Source of the DNA: Actinocatenispora sp036503555
GTDB lineage: Bacteria; Actinomycetota; Actinomycetes; Mycobacteriales; Micromonosporaceae
Direction: 5' to 3'
DNA length: 64,000 nt
Assembly (NCBI GenBank): GCA_036503555.1
Contig: DASXWQ010000074.1
Location: 1-64,000, forward strand
A program made the translations under genes and the position numbers. Of the stretch, positions 7,975 through 16,857 are shown piece by piece. Every line of letters starts with the position of its first letter. The stretch's first letter is position 1. The notes under the pieces are model-generated. The model was not told the DNA's origin. It saw only the letters and a program-made list of their open reading frames with translations, and did no database searches.

Positions 7975-9498
7975 ATGAGCATCGACGTCGTGATCGTCGG
8001 CGGCGGACCGAACGGCCTGCTGATGGCAACGGAGCTGGCGCTGGCCGGGGTACGCCCGGTCGTGCTGGAGGCGCTGCCCGAGCCGACCAGCCGGCCCCGG
8101 GCGAACGGCCTGGTGGGCCGGATCGTGTCGGCGCTGGACCGCCGCGGCCTGTACGAACGCATCAGCGGCGAGACGACCCCGCCGGAGCCGATCCTGGGCT
8201 TCCAGTTCGGCTCCGTACCGTACGGACTGTCCACTGTGGACGACAACGCCCTGTACGCGTTGCCCGTGCCGCAGCGCCGGCTGGAACTCCTGCTCGCGGA
8301 GCGCGCCGCCGAGCTGGGCGTCGAGGTACGCCGCGGCCACGAGCTGACCGCGCTGCGCCAGGACGCCGACGCGGTGACGGTCGACGTACGCGGGCCGGAC
8401 GGCGCGTACACCCTGGCCGCGCGGTACCTGGTCGGCGCGGACGGCGCGCGCAGCCAGGTACGCAAGGCCGTCGGGATCGGCTTCCCCGGCACCACCGACC
8501 GCGGCTTCGTGGCGCGCAGCGGCGAGGTCGAGATCCCCGAGCCGATCGCCGTACCGGGGACGGGGGAGCTGGACGTGCCGGGCGTGGGGCGGTTCCGGCC
8601 GCACACGTTCACCCGCACCGAGCACGGCCTGTTCGCGTACGGCGCGTTCGCGCCCGGCCGGTTCCGCGTGTCGGTGATGGAGTGGACCGACGAGTCGCTC
8701 GACGACACGTACGACATGCCGGTGGCGGAGCTGGCCGCGGCGCTGCGGCGGGTCGTCGGCGCCGACGTGCCGCTCGCGGTGCCGGCGGATGCCGCGCCGC
8801 CGCGCCGGGTCGTCGGCGTCAACTCGCGGCAGGCCGACCGGTACCGGGACGGCCGGGTGTTCCTCGCCGGCGACGCGGCGCACGTGCACAGCGCGATCGG
8901 CGGCCCCGGCCTCAACCTCGGCCTGGCCGACGTGCTGAACCTGGGCTGGAAGCTCGCGGCCGTGCTGCGCGGCGCGCCGGTCGGGCTGATCGACACGTAC
9001 GACAGCGAGCGGCGCCCGGTCGGGGCGCGGGTCATCATGCACACCCGGGCGCAGAGCGCGCTGCTGGCGCCCGGCCCGAACGTGACCGCGCTGCGGGAGC
9101 TGTTCGCCGAGCTGCTGACCGACCCGGGCGCCGCGCGGCGCGTCCACGACCTGATGGCCGGCGCCGGCATCCGGTACGACACGCACGCGCCGGCCCACCC
9201 GCTCGGCGGCACCTGGCTGCCCGATCTGGTGCTACGGACCGGAAGTGGGGCGACGCGGGTGGCGGAGCTGTCGCGTACCGGACGGCCGCTGCTGCTCGAC
9301 CTGGTCGGCCGGGCGGACCTGGTCGACGCGGCGAAGGACTGGACCGAGCGGGTCGACGTGGTCCGCGGCGACACGGAACACCCGCCGGCCGACGTCGTCC
9401 TGGTACGCCCGGACGGGTACGTCGCGTGGGCCGGCGACGCCGACGCCACCCCCGAGGCGTTGCGCGACGCGCTGACCACGTGGTTCGGGCCGGCCTGA
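7975..9498 (+). CDS. Class A FAD-dependent monooxygenase (PheA/RdmE-like hydroxylase family)
   Basis: 507 aa. The start ATG at 7975 follows GAAAGGAG at 7961-7968; a longer frame reaching back through the repeat cassette is rejected. Seen: an N-terminal GGGPNG dinucleotide-binding motif (residues 9-14), a DGARS motif near 156, and a GD motif in GRVFLAGDAAHVH near 290-302. These are typical of single-component flavin hydroxylases acting on aromatic or polyketide-like substrates and of rifampicin monooxygenase relatives. No biosynthetic cluster surrounds it, so a detoxification or catabolic role is as likely. A strong terminator follows. Confidence 0.92.
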   Translation: MSIDVVIVGGGPNGLLMATELALAGVRPVVLEALPEPTSRPRANGLVGRIVSALDRRGLYERISGETTPPEPILGFQFGSVPYGLSTVDDNALYALPVPQRRLELLLAERAAELGVEVRRGHELTALRQDADAVTVDVRGPDGAYTLAARYLVGADGARSQVRKAVGIGFPGTTDRGFVARSGEVEIPEPIAVPGTGELDVPGVGRFRPHTFTRTEHGLFAYGAFAPGRFRVSVMEWTDESLDDTYDMPVAELAAALRRVVGADVPLAVPADAAPPRRVVGVNSRQADRYRDGRVFLAGDAAHVHSAIGGPGLNLGLADVLNLGWKLAAVLRGAPVGLIDTYDSERRPVGARVIMHTRAQSALLAPGPNVTALRELFAELLTDPGAARRVHDLMAGAGIRYDTHAPAHPLGGTWLPDLVLRTGSGATRVAELSRTGRPLLLDLVGRADLVDAAKDWTERVDVVRGDTEHPPADVVLVRPDGYVAWAGDADATPEALRDALTTWFGPA

Positions 9499-9514
9499 AA
9501 CCCTTGGTACGCAA

Positions 9515-9553
9515 GGAACCGGGGCCGCCTCGACGAGAGGCGGCCCCGGTTCC
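9515..9553. terminator. Bidirectional terminator hairpin
   Basis: A perfect 17-bp stem, GGAACCGGGGCCGCCTC with its complement, and a 5-base loop (GACGA) lies between two converging genes. It can end transcripts from both sides. Confidence 0.9.
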
Positions 9554-9561
9554 CGGTCGGG

Positions 9562-11499
9562 TCAGTGCGCGGCGCGGAGGGTCACGTCGGCGGCACGGAC
9601 GTACGCGATGCGGTGACCGAACTGGATCTCGTAGTACCGGTCCGAGCCGCGGACGACGGTGTGGTCGCCCGGCTGGGACAGGTCGATCGTCGGCGCGTAG
9701 TAGTAGTCGGCCGGCACGACGGTCAGGCCGACCGGATAGCGCTGGCCCGCCGCGAACAGGTACCCGAGCGGCGTGACCGCCTGCACCGGCACCGGCGTCC
9801 CGTCGTACGCGGACGCCTCGGGGTAGGCGCGGCCGTACACGGGGACCGAGTCGCGGCCGGACTTCGGCGTGACGACGACGCCGATCGCGGACTGGGTCGC
9901 GCTGGTGTGCAGCCAGGACTTCTGGCCGAGGTACCAGATGGCGGTCCAGCCGGGCTTCCGCTCGGCGACGGCGAACTGCTGGCCGTCGGTGACCCGCGCG
10001 GCGATGTCGGAGATGTCGGTGGTGCCGGGGCCGGCGTGCAGGCCGGTGTCGGACACCAGCGGCGCGTCGTCGCTCGGCGCCGTGTGCAGGTACGCGAAGT
10101 TGGTGGGCTGCGCGGTGCACGGGGTGCCGCTGCCGGACTTGTCGCAGCCGGTCACGGCCTGCTGGTTGTCGGCGAAGCCGGGCTTGATGGTGACCAGGTC
10201 GGAGCGCGGGCCGCCGGCGGGTCGGTCGGCGCGGCCGCGTACCAGATCCATGTAGTGGTCCCAGTCCCAGTACGGGCCCGGGTCCCAGTGCATGGTCTTG
10301 ATCGTGGTCGGCAGCGTGCCGGGCACGTTGTCGTGGCCGATGATGTGCTGCCGGTCCAGCGGCACGCCGTAGCGCATGGCCAGGTAGCGCACCAGCTTCG
10401 CGGACTGCCGGTACATCGCCTCGGTGTACCAGGTGGCGCCGGTCGCGGCGAAGCCCTCGTGCTCGATGCCGATCGAGTGCGAGTTGATGTACCAGTTGCC
10501 GGCCTGCCACGCGACGTCGGTGTTCGGGATCATCTGCGTGATGTGGCCGTCGGACGAGCGCAGCTCGTAGTGCGCCGCCGCGTACGCCTGGGGGTTCTGG
10601 AACCAGGAGATGGTCCCGTTGTAGTAGCCCTCGTTGTCGTGGATCACGATGTACTGGATCTTCATCGCGTGCGGGCGGTCGGCCAGGTCGTAGTTGCCGT
10701 AGTCGCCGGGATCGGCGCTGTTCTGCGCGTACGCGGCGGGGATGAAGTCGCAGCCCGCGTCGCGCGGGCACTCCGGGGTCGGGGTGTCCGCCGCCGGCTT
10801 CGTCAGGTGCAGCGCGGCGAGCTGACCGGTCTCCGGGCGTACCGAGGTGTCGGCGGCGAGCCTCACGGTGCCCCCGCCGTCGGTGCGGCGGCTCGCGCCG
10901 GTGCGGATCGTGTCGTACACCTCGTCGGCGAACTCACGCGCGCCCGCCTCGTCGGACGCGCCGGAGTAGCGGGCGACCGCGCCGTACCAGGCGGCCGGGT
11001 CGTCGCTCGCCTGCTTCTGGTACGAGGCGAGCAGCGCGGCGCCACCGGCGATGTTCGCCGCCGCGTCGGTACGCAGCGTGGACGCCGACGCGCCGGTCAG
11101 CTCCGCCGCGGTACCGAGGGTGCGCAGCTCGGGCCGGTCGCCCGCGTACCGCGGCGCACCGGTGTCGGCGAGGGGCCGCTGGGTGTCGCCGCGGGCGTCC
11201 TCGTTCGGTTGCGCGGCAAGGGCTTCCGCGCTCACGTGCGCCACGTCGGTGAGGTTCATCGGGCCGTACCCGCCGGCGCTGTTCGGCTGCCCGGAGTGGG
11301 CGTCCCACCGCGACTCCAGGTACGACACGGCGAGCAGGACGCTGTCCGGCACGCCGTACCGGTCGGCGGCGTCGGCGTACGCCTGCTGCCGGGACCTCCC
11401 GGGGTCGGCGTGACCGGCGGTGACCGGTACCAGCGCGGCGAGGCCGGCGGTGAGGCCGGTGGCCAGCGCGAGGGTGAGTCTCGGCGGTGGGCGACGCAT
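9562..11499 (-). CDS. Secreted peptidoglycan hydrolase: lytic-transglycosylase-like domain plus N-acetylmuramoyl-L-alanine amidase (Amidase_2)
   Basis: 645 aa from the ATG at 11499, preceded by GGGAGG. The signal peptide runs to an AGHA cleavage site near residue 31. Next comes an SLT-like helical domain (about 35-160) with a catalytic-type glutamate in SYLESRWD. The Amidase_2 domain (about 278-425) shows YIVIHDNEG, AAHYELRSSDGHITQMIP, NSHSIGIEHEG and IIGHDNVPG, which contain the family zinc ligands. The C-terminal 200 residues resemble repeated SH3-like wall-binding modules. It acts outside the membrane on the wall. The next gene is a close paralogue in tandem. Confidence 0.9.
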   Translation of the reverse strand: MRRPPPRLTLALATGLTAGLAALVPVTAGHADPGRSRQQAYADAADRYGVPDSVLLAVSYLESRWDAHSGQPNSAGGYGPMNLTDVAHVSAEALAAQPNEDARGDTQRPLADTGAPRYAGDRPELRTLGTAAELTGASASTLRTDAAANIAGGAALLASYQKQASDDPAAWYGAVARYSGASDEAGAREFADEVYDTIRTGASRRTDGGGTVRLAADTSVRPETGQLAALHLTKPAADTPTPECPRDAGCDFIPAAYAQNSADPGDYGNYDLADRPHAMKIQYIVIHDNEGYYNGTISWFQNPQAYAAAHYELRSSDGHITQMIPNTDVAWQAGNWYINSHSIGIEHEGFAATGATWYTEAMYRQSAKLVRYLAMRYGVPLDRQHIIGHDNVPGTLPTTIKTMHWDPGPYWDWDHYMDLVRGRADRPAGGPRSDLVTIKPGFADNQQAVTGCDKSGSGTPCTAQPTNFAYLHTAPSDDAPLVSDTGLHAGPGTTDISDIAARVTDGQQFAVAERKPGWTAIWYLGQKSWLHTSATQSAIGVVVTPKSGRDSVPVYGRAYPEASAYDGTPVPVQAVTPLGYLFAAGQRYPVGLTVVPADYYYAPTIDLSQPGDHTVVRGSDRYYEIQFGHRIAYVRAADVTLRAAH

Positions 11500-11620
11500 G
11501 CAACCTCCCAGTGACGCGGGGTTTCGCTCACCTTGGCCCGTACCGGGCGCCCCGTCAATACCTTCCCAAAGAAGCCCGCATCGTGTAGGAATCCGCCACC
11601 GCGACCGGATGGCCGGCGCC

Positions 11621-13480
11621 TCAGGCGGGGGAGACGACCACGTCGGCGGCGCGGACGAAGGCGATGCGGTGACCGAGCTGGATCCGGAGATAGCGCTCGT
11701 GCCCGCGGACCACGGTGTGGTCGCCGGGCAGGCTGTCGTCGATCGTCTTCGCGTAGTAGTAGTCCGTCGCGACCGGCCCACCGTACACATAGGACTGTCC
11801 CGGCCCGATCGTGTACGGCAGCGGCGCGAACCCCGCCGGCGGGATCTCGTCCGGATAGTCCGACGCGTCCGGGTACGCCACGCCGTAGGTCGGGACCGCG
11901 GTGCCGTGCTTCGGGCGTACCACAAGGGTTTCGGTGCGCTTGGTGGCGCCGTGGTCGGCGAACCAGACCTTGGCGCCGGCGTACCAGATGGCAGTCCAGC
12001 CCGGCCTGCGGTCGGCGACCACGAACTGCTGGCCGGCGCTCGCCTTGTCACCCCAGTCGTTCGCGCAGTCGGTCCCGGCCGTACCGGACGGGTGCAGGCC
12101 CGGATCGTTGAACAGCGGCGCGTCGGCGCTCGGCGCGGTACGCAGCCACACGAACGAGCTCGCCTGCGCCGCGACCGGCTGGTGCTGCTCGCAGTCGCTG
12201 ACCTGCTGCACGTTGTCCGCGAAGCGCGGCGCGATCGTCACGACCCCGCCGAACGTGCCGATCGTCGGCCGCCCGACCAGCGTCAAGAAGTGGTTCCAGT
12301 CCCAGAACGGGCCCGGATCCCAGTGCATGGCGGGGATCCCGGCCGTGCTCGTCGCCGGCACGTTGTCGTGGCCAAGGAGGTGCTGCCGGTCCAGCGGCAC
12401 GCCGAAACGCGCCGACAGGTAGCGCACCAGCGTCGCGGTCGAGTGGTAGAGCCGCTCCGTGTACCAGGTGGCACCGGCGATCGCGAAGCCCTCCTGCTCG
12501 ATGCCGACCGAGTGCGCGTTGATGTACCAGTTGCCGGCCTGCCAGGCGACGTCCTTCGTCGGCACCACCTGGGTGACGTGGCCGTCGCCGGACCGCACCA
12601 GGTAGTGCGCGCTGACGTACGACGCGGAGTTGGTGAACGTGTCCAGCGCGTCCGCGTACGTCTCCTCGGTGTCGTGCAGGACGATCGTGTCGATGCGCTG
12701 GCTCGTCGGCCGGTCGGCGAGGTCGTAGTTCCCGTACGACTGCGGGTCGTTCGGGTCGTTGAGCTGGTACGCCGCCGGCACGAAGTCGCAGTCCAGCGTG
12801 CGCGGGCACTCCGGCTTCGGTGTCGCGCGCTCGGCGCGCAGGCCGAGTCGGCCCAGCGGCGCGGTGTCCGGGCGTACCGAACGGTCGGCGGTGAGGGCGA
12901 GGCGCTGGCCGTCGGCGGTGCGCGCGGACGCGCCGGAGGCGATCGTGCCGTACACCGCGTCGGCGAACTCGCGGGCGCCCTCGGTCGTCGACGACTCCGC
13001 GTACCGCCCGACCGCGGCGTACCAGCCGCCGACCGTCGTCGGGGTGCCGAGCCGCTTCGCGTAGTCGGCGAGGAGGGCCGCACCGGCCCGGATGTTCGTC
13101 GCGTCGTCCGACTCGACCCGCTGCGCGGACACCCCGATCAGCGTCGCCGCGGTACGCGCCGTGTGCAGCGCGGGCGCGTCCGGCCGCGGCACGCCGTCCC
13201 CGCGCTGGCCGAGCAGCGCGGACGCCGGCACGTCGGTCAGCGCCATCGGCCCGTACGCCCCGGACGTGCTCGGCGCGCCGCCGTGCGCCTCCCACCGGGT
13301 CTCCTGGTACGACACAGCCATCAGCACCGGCAGCGGCACCCCGGACTCCCGGGCCGCGTCGGCGAACGCCGCCTGTCGCTGCTGGTCCCGGCCCGTCCCG
13401 GCGAACGCCGGCGGCGCCACCAGCGCCGTGCCGAACAGTCCCGCCGTGGCCGCCGCCGCGATCGCCGCACCCACCCGCAT
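11621..13480 (-). CDS. Secreted peptidoglycan hydrolase, tandem paralogue (lytic-transglycosylase-like plus Amidase_2)
   Basis: 619 aa from the ATG at 13480, chosen because GGAGGTG precedes it; an in-frame start 8 codons upstream has no such site. The signal peptide ends at an AFA/G site near residue 27. The SLT-like domain has SYQETRWEAHGG; Amidase_2 (about 258-410) has TIVLHDTEE, DVAWQAGNWYINAHSVGIEQ and LLGHDNVPA. Large stretches match the neighbour almost residue for residue (QAGNWYIN, GATWYTE, FGVPLDRQH), which indicates tandem duplication. A -10 box (TAGTCT) at 13522-13517 gives it its own promoter. Confidence 0.9.
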   Translation of the reverse strand: MRVGAAIAAAATAGLFGTALVAPPAFAGTGRDQQRQAAFADAARESGVPLPVLMAVSYQETRWEAHGGAPSTSGAYGPMALTDVPASALLGQRGDGVPRPDAPALHTARTAATLIGVSAQRVESDDATNIRAGAALLADYAKRLGTPTTVGGWYAAVGRYAESSTTEGAREFADAVYGTIASGASARTADGQRLALTADRSVRPDTAPLGRLGLRAERATPKPECPRTLDCDFVPAAYQLNDPNDPQSYGNYDLADRPTSQRIDTIVLHDTEETYADALDTFTNSASYVSAHYLVRSGDGHVTQVVPTKDVAWQAGNWYINAHSVGIEQEGFAIAGATWYTERLYHSTATLVRYLSARFGVPLDRQHLLGHDNVPATSTAGIPAMHWDPGPFWDWNHFLTLVGRPTIGTFGGVVTIAPRFADNVQQVSDCEQHQPVAAQASSFVWLRTAPSADAPLFNDPGLHPSGTAGTDCANDWGDKASAGQQFVVADRRPGWTAIWYAGAKVWFADHGATKRTETLVVRPKHGTAVPTYGVAYPDASDYPDEIPPAGFAPLPYTIGPGQSYVYGGPVATDYYYAKTIDDSLPGDHTVVRGHERYLRIQLGHRIAFVRAADVVVSPA

Positions 13481-13516
13481 GACACACCTCCGGACGCCCG
13501 TCATGTCGGACAGCGC

Positions 13517-13522
13517 AGACTA
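13517..13522 (-). promoter_or_regulatory. -10 box (TAGTCT) of the amidase gene
   Basis: TAGTCT on the minus strand lies 36 bases before the ATG at 13480. It would give a short leader containing the GGAGGTG ribosome binding site. Confidence 0.45.
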
Positions 13523-13579
13523 CCCCCGCCGAGACCCACCGGTACAGGGCGACGCGCGGTTGCACCGGCGCCGACGTGG

Positions 13580-15004
13580 TCAGTCGTCCACGTCGGACGG
13601 TTGCCAGTCGGCCAGCGGTACGCAGCCCGCGCGATCCACCACGTCCGGCGTCAGCCCGGTACCGAACGGTGCCCGCAGCACGCTGCCGACCGCGAGCACG
13701 CCGTCGCGTACCGAGAGGGTGGCGGTGCCGTCGGGAAGCGGCGCGTACAGGTCGGGGTGGGCGGCGAGGGTGAGCTCGGAGACCGCCGCGGGAAAGCCGG
13801 ACAGGCCGCGGAAGTAGTGGTGACCGTTGCGTTCCACGTGCGGGACGCCGAGCGTCGCGACCATCGCGAGGTCCTGCTGCACCGACACCGGGCCGACCGT
13901 CGTCAGGTCCTCCGCGGACAGGATCCGCCGCTCGCCGGCCGCGTTGCGCGCCGCGACCAGGCAGGCGTTCGCCACGCCGGGAAACACGCCCTTGCAGTTC
14001 TTGTGGCTGATCCCCGCGTACCCGGCGGCGAGCGCGGTCGGCAGCGCGTCGAGCGTGCCGCCCGACTCGTCCGCCACGATCGGCGGCCGGCCCGGCCAGC
14101 CGGCGAGATCGACGTCGAACGCCACGTCCCGGTGCAGGGGCTGCTCCACGAACAGCAGCGGCCCCGTCAGCTCGTCCCGCAACGCCGACACGAACTCCCG
14201 CAACGGATCCACCGACCGGTACTGCTCGTTGCCGTCCAGCGTGTACCGGAACGCCGGCCCGACGTACTCGTCGGCGATGGCCCGGATCCGGCTCAACCGG
14301 GCCAGATCCGCGTCCGGGTCACCCGACAGCTTCACCTTCAGGTGCGTCACCCCGTACGCCCGCACGCACTCCACGAGCGTCCGCGGCAGCCCGTCCGGCC
14401 GGTATTCTCCGCGGCCCCCGGCTGCCGGCTCGTCGTCGGCGGTCAGCGGGTCGGTGAGGCCCACGGTGTGCCGCAGGACCACCCGGTCGCGCGGCGGCCC
14501 GAGCAGCGCCGCCGGGTCGACGCCGGACAGCTCCGGATGCACCGCGCCCAGCCGGATCCCCAGCCCGCCGTCGCGCAGCGCCGCCCCGATCGTGGTACGC
14601 CGGGCCCGGCAGAACGCGTCCAGCACCGCCCGCTCCACCAGCGACACCGCGAACCCGGTCAGCAGCGGCGGGTACGCCCACGCGCCGGTCAGCTCCCGGT
14701 GCAGCCGGAGCCACCAGTCGAACACGGTCGGCCCGGACCGTCCGGTGGCGTACCCGCCCGCGGCCAGCACGGCGGCCCGCAGATCCACCAGGTCCTCGGC
14801 GTACGTCGTGGTCGGGTCCTTCGTGAACCACTTCGGCGGCAGGTTGTCCGCCGCGACGCCCTCGGCGCGCGTGCCGTCCACGTCGACCGTGGCGCGCACG
14901 AACACGTGCGGCATCGCGGTCATCTCCGCGATCCCGTACCGGAACGGGATCCGGGCCCGCAGCGTCACCGCGTCGGCCCGGACCGCGCGGACGGTGACCG
15001 TCAC
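13580..15004 (-). CDS. Enolase-superfamily enzyme (mandelate racemase/muconate lactonizing type)
   Basis: 474 aa from a GTG at 15004 that overlaps the TGA of the upstream gene (GTGA). The C-terminal barrel shows a KVKLSGDPDAD lysine motif, then metal-ligand motifs in the usual order: TLDGNEQY (Asp), LLFVEQP (Glu) and IVADES (Asp/Glu). It is about 100 residues longer than typical family members. The family dehydrates or racemises acid sugars and related carboxylates; the substrate here is not predictable. Cotranscription with a Gfo/Idh/MocA oxidoreductase suggests sugar-acid metabolism (inference). Confidence 0.88.
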   Translation of the reverse strand: MTVTVRAVRADAVTLRARIPFRYGIAEMTAMPHVFVRATVDVDGTRAEGVAADNLPPKWFTKDPTTTYAEDLVDLRAAVLAAGGYATGRSGPTVFDWWLRLHRELTGAWAYPPLLTGFAVSLVERAVLDAFCRARRTTIGAALRDGGLGIRLGAVHPELSGVDPAALLGPPRDRVVLRHTVGLTDPLTADDEPAAGGRGEYRPDGLPRTLVECVRAYGVTHLKVKLSGDPDADLARLSRIRAIADEYVGPAFRYTLDGNEQYRSVDPLREFVSALRDELTGPLLFVEQPLHRDVAFDVDLAGWPGRPPIVADESGGTLDALPTALAAGYAGISHKNCKGVFPGVANACLVAARNAAGERRILSAEDLTTVGPVSVQQDLAMVATLGVPHVERNGHHYFRGLSGFPAAVSELTLAAHPDLYAPLPDGTATLSVRDGVLAVGSVLRAPFGTGLTPDVVDRAGCVPLADWQPSDVDD

Positions 15005-16074
15005 GCCGCGCCCCACCACGAGCGGTAGTACGGGTCGTCCGGCCCCACGGACCCGCGCGCCACCGGCCGGCCGGTCAGCGCCGACTTGTACAGGCACGTC
15101 ACGAACTCCGTGGTACGCCGGGCGTCGGCGGCCGTGTGCTCCGGCGGCGTGCCGGCGCGCATCGCCGCGACGACGCCGGCGAGCTGCGTGGCCTGCGTCG
15201 CCGGTACCTCCGCGCCGATCGCGTCCCAGCCGGCGTCCACCGGCCCGCCGTCGGGCGCCGGCGTGAACGTCCAGTCCTCGTTGCGATAGCCGTACAGGTG
15301 GCGCAGCTCCACGCTGGCCCGTCGGCAGTCGAGCCGCAGGTACGACTCCTGGCTCGCGGACACCACGCTGTTCACGATCGACGCCTGCACGCCCGACTCG
15401 AACGCCACGTGCGCCAGCGACACGTCCTCCGTCTCGATCTCTCTGTCCACTGTGGACAGCCGGGCGGACACCTCGCGCCAGTCCGGCAGCAGCCACAGCA
15501 ACAGGTCGATCCCGTGTACCCCCTGCGTCACCGTCGCGCCGCCCAGCTCCGTGTCCCGCCGGCCACGCCACGGCACGGCGTAGTAGTCCTCCCCGCGGTA
15601 CCACGTGGTCTGGCACAGCGCGAGCAGCGGGGCGCCGAGCGCGCCGGCCCGCAGCAGCCCGCGTACGTGCGCGGCGCCGCTGCCCGACCGCCACTGGAAC
15701 ACCGGCGCGCAGAACCGCCCGGAGTCCCGCTCCGCCGCAAGGACCGCGTCGTGCTCGGCGAGCGACCCGGCGAGCGGCTTCTCGCAGTACACCCAGGCCC
15801 CGGCGCGCAGCGCGGCCGTGGCCAGCGCCGGATGCGTCGCGGACGGCGTACACACCAGGACGAGATCCGGCTCCTCGATCCGCAGCAGCTCCTCCGGATC
15901 GTCGTAGCTCGCCGCGATCCCGTACGCCCCCGCGAACGTCGCCACCCGCTCCGCGTCCGGGTCCGCCACCGCCACCAGGTCGAGGTCGTCGCCGAGCGCG
16001 CGTACCGCGGGCAGGTGCGCGTCGCCGGCGATGCCGCCCGCGCCCAGGATCGCCGTCCGGTACCGCCGCCCCAT
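15001..16074 (-). CDS. Gfo/Idh/MocA-family NAD(P)-dependent oxidoreductase
   Basis: 357 aa from the ATG at 16074, which follows GGAGGAGGG. It has an N-terminal Rossmann motif, AILGAGGIAGDAHLP, and the family-typical YCEKPLA motif near residues 96-102, which carries the conserved lysine. The second half is the alpha/beta substrate-binding domain. The product should oxidise or reduce a sugar or inositol-like compound. It forms a two-gene operon with the enolase-superfamily gene through a 4-base overlap. Confidence 0.92.
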   Translation of the reverse strand: MGRRYRTAILGAGGIAGDAHLPAVRALGDDLDLVAVADPDAERVATFAGAYGIAASYDDPEELLRIEEPDLVLVCTPSATHPALATAALRAGAWVYCEKPLAGSLAEHDAVLAAERDSGRFCAPVFQWRSGSGAAHVRGLLRAGALGAPLLALCQTTWYRGEDYYAVPWRGRRDTELGGATVTQGVHGIDLLLWLLPDWREVSARLSTVDREIETEDVSLAHVAFESGVQASIVNSVVSASQESYLRLDCRRASVELRHLYGYRNEDWTFTPAPDGGPVDAGWDAIGAEVPATQATQLAGVVAAMRAGTPPEHTAADARRTTEFVTCLYKSALTGRPVARGSVGPDDPYYRSWWGAA

Positions 16075-16180
16075 GCGCCCTCCTCCGCCGGCCCGCCCGA
16101 CGTGATTCAAGCGCGGACCGGCACCGGCACACAAGATCGGCCGGCCGCCCCGGTCCACTGTGGACAGGCGTCGGCCCAGG

Positions 16181-16759
16181 TCAGCCGGTGGGCCAGGTAC
16201 GCCAGCTCTGCCAGGAACGGCTGGGCGTCGGGCCGCGCTGCCCCTGGTAGCGCGAGCCGTACACCTCCGAGCCGTACGGCTGGCTGGCGGGCGAGGACAG
16301 CCGGAACAGGCAGAGCTGGCCGATCTTCATGCCCGGCCACAGCATGATCGGCAGGTTCGCCACGTTCGACAGCTCCAGCGTCACGTGACCGGAGAAGCCC
16401 GGGTCGATGAAGCCGGCCGTCGAGTGGGTGAGCAGCCCGAGCCGGCCCAGGCTCGACTTGCCCTCCAGGCGCCCCGCCAGGTCGTCCGGCAGCGTCACGA
16501 TCTCCAGCGTGGACGCGAGCACGAACTCGCTCGGGTGCAGGACGAACGGCTCGTCGTCCTTCACCTCACGCAGGCTCGTCAGGTCGTCCTGCTGCTGCGC
16601 CGGGTCGATGTGCGTGTACCGACTGTTGTTGAACACGCGGAACCAGCGGTCCAGCCGCACGTCGACGCTGGATGGTTGGACGAGGCCCGGCTCGTACGGA
16701 TCGAGGCGGAGCCGACCGGTGTCGATCTCGGCGGTCAGATCCCGGTCCGACAGCAGCAT
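16181..16759 (-). CDS. dcd: dCTP deaminase (probably bifunctional dCTP deaminase/dUTPase)
   Basis: 192 aa beginning MLLSDRDL. It shows VQPSSVDVRL, the active-site segment EGKSSLGRLGLLTHSTAG, and SGHVTLELSN, then the C-terminal GQRGPTPSRS lid. The sequence closely follows the mycobacterial enzyme, which converts dCTP to dUMP in one protein; bifunctionality is inferred from that likeness. The ATG is 6 bases after a TACGCT -10 box, so the message is leaderless. A LexA box 70 bases upstream drives the divergent gene and might also touch this promoter. Confidence 0.96.
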   Translation of the reverse strand: MLLSDRDLTAEIDTGRLRLDPYEPGLVQPSSVDVRLDRWFRVFNNSRYTHIDPAQQQDDLTSLREVKDDEPFVLHPSEFVLASTLEIVTLPDDLAGRLEGKSSLGRLGLLTHSTAGFIDPGFSGHVTLELSNVANLPIMLWPGMKIGQLCLFRLSSPASQPYGSEVYGSRYQGQRGPTPSRSWQSWRTWPTG

Positions 16760-16765
16760 TCGCGC

Positions 16766-16771
16766 AGCGTA
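16766..16771 (-). promoter_or_regulatory. dcd: -10 box (TACGCT) of dcd
   Basis: On the minus strand TACGCT is followed by 6 bases and then the dcd ATG, the spacing of a leaderless start. Confidence 0.55.
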
Positions 16772-16828
16772 CCGAAGTGGCGACGGTGGCCGCGACGCGG
16801 CCACCCGGACGGCGTATCAAGTGGATTT

Positions 16829-16844
16829 TCGAACATGTGTTCGA
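16829..16844. promoter_or_regulatory. LexA (SOS) box
   Basis: TCGAACATGTGTTCGA is a perfect 6+6 palindrome matching the actinobacterial LexA consensus TCGAAC-N4-GTTCGA. It abuts the TAGAAT -10 box at 16845-16850, so bound LexA would block RNA polymerase. DNA damage should therefore induce the PPOX-family gene at 16858. Confidence 0.88.
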
Positions 16845-16850
16845 TAGAAT
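16845..16850 (+). promoter_or_regulatory. -10 box (TAGAAT) under LexA control
   Basis: TAGAAT directly follows the LexA box and ends 7 bases before the ATG at 16858, again giving a leaderless transcript. Confidence 0.65.
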
Positions 16851-16857
16851 ATCCGAC

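Noticed and set aside
7975..9498. Secondary-metabolite cluster around the FAD monooxygenase
   Set aside because: No synthase, NRPS, PKS, glycosyltransferase or exporter is adjacent. A single hydroxylase is not a cluster.
11500..11620. c-di-AMP (ydaO-type) riboswitch before the wall hydrolase genes
   Set aside because: I looked because actinomycete wall hydrolases often carry one, but the spacers are too short and lack the conserved core.
9562..12051. Frame extending the first amidase upstream to 829 codons
   Set aside because: The extension runs through the paralogous gene in another frame. The ATG at 11499 has a ribosome binding site and a clean signal peptide.
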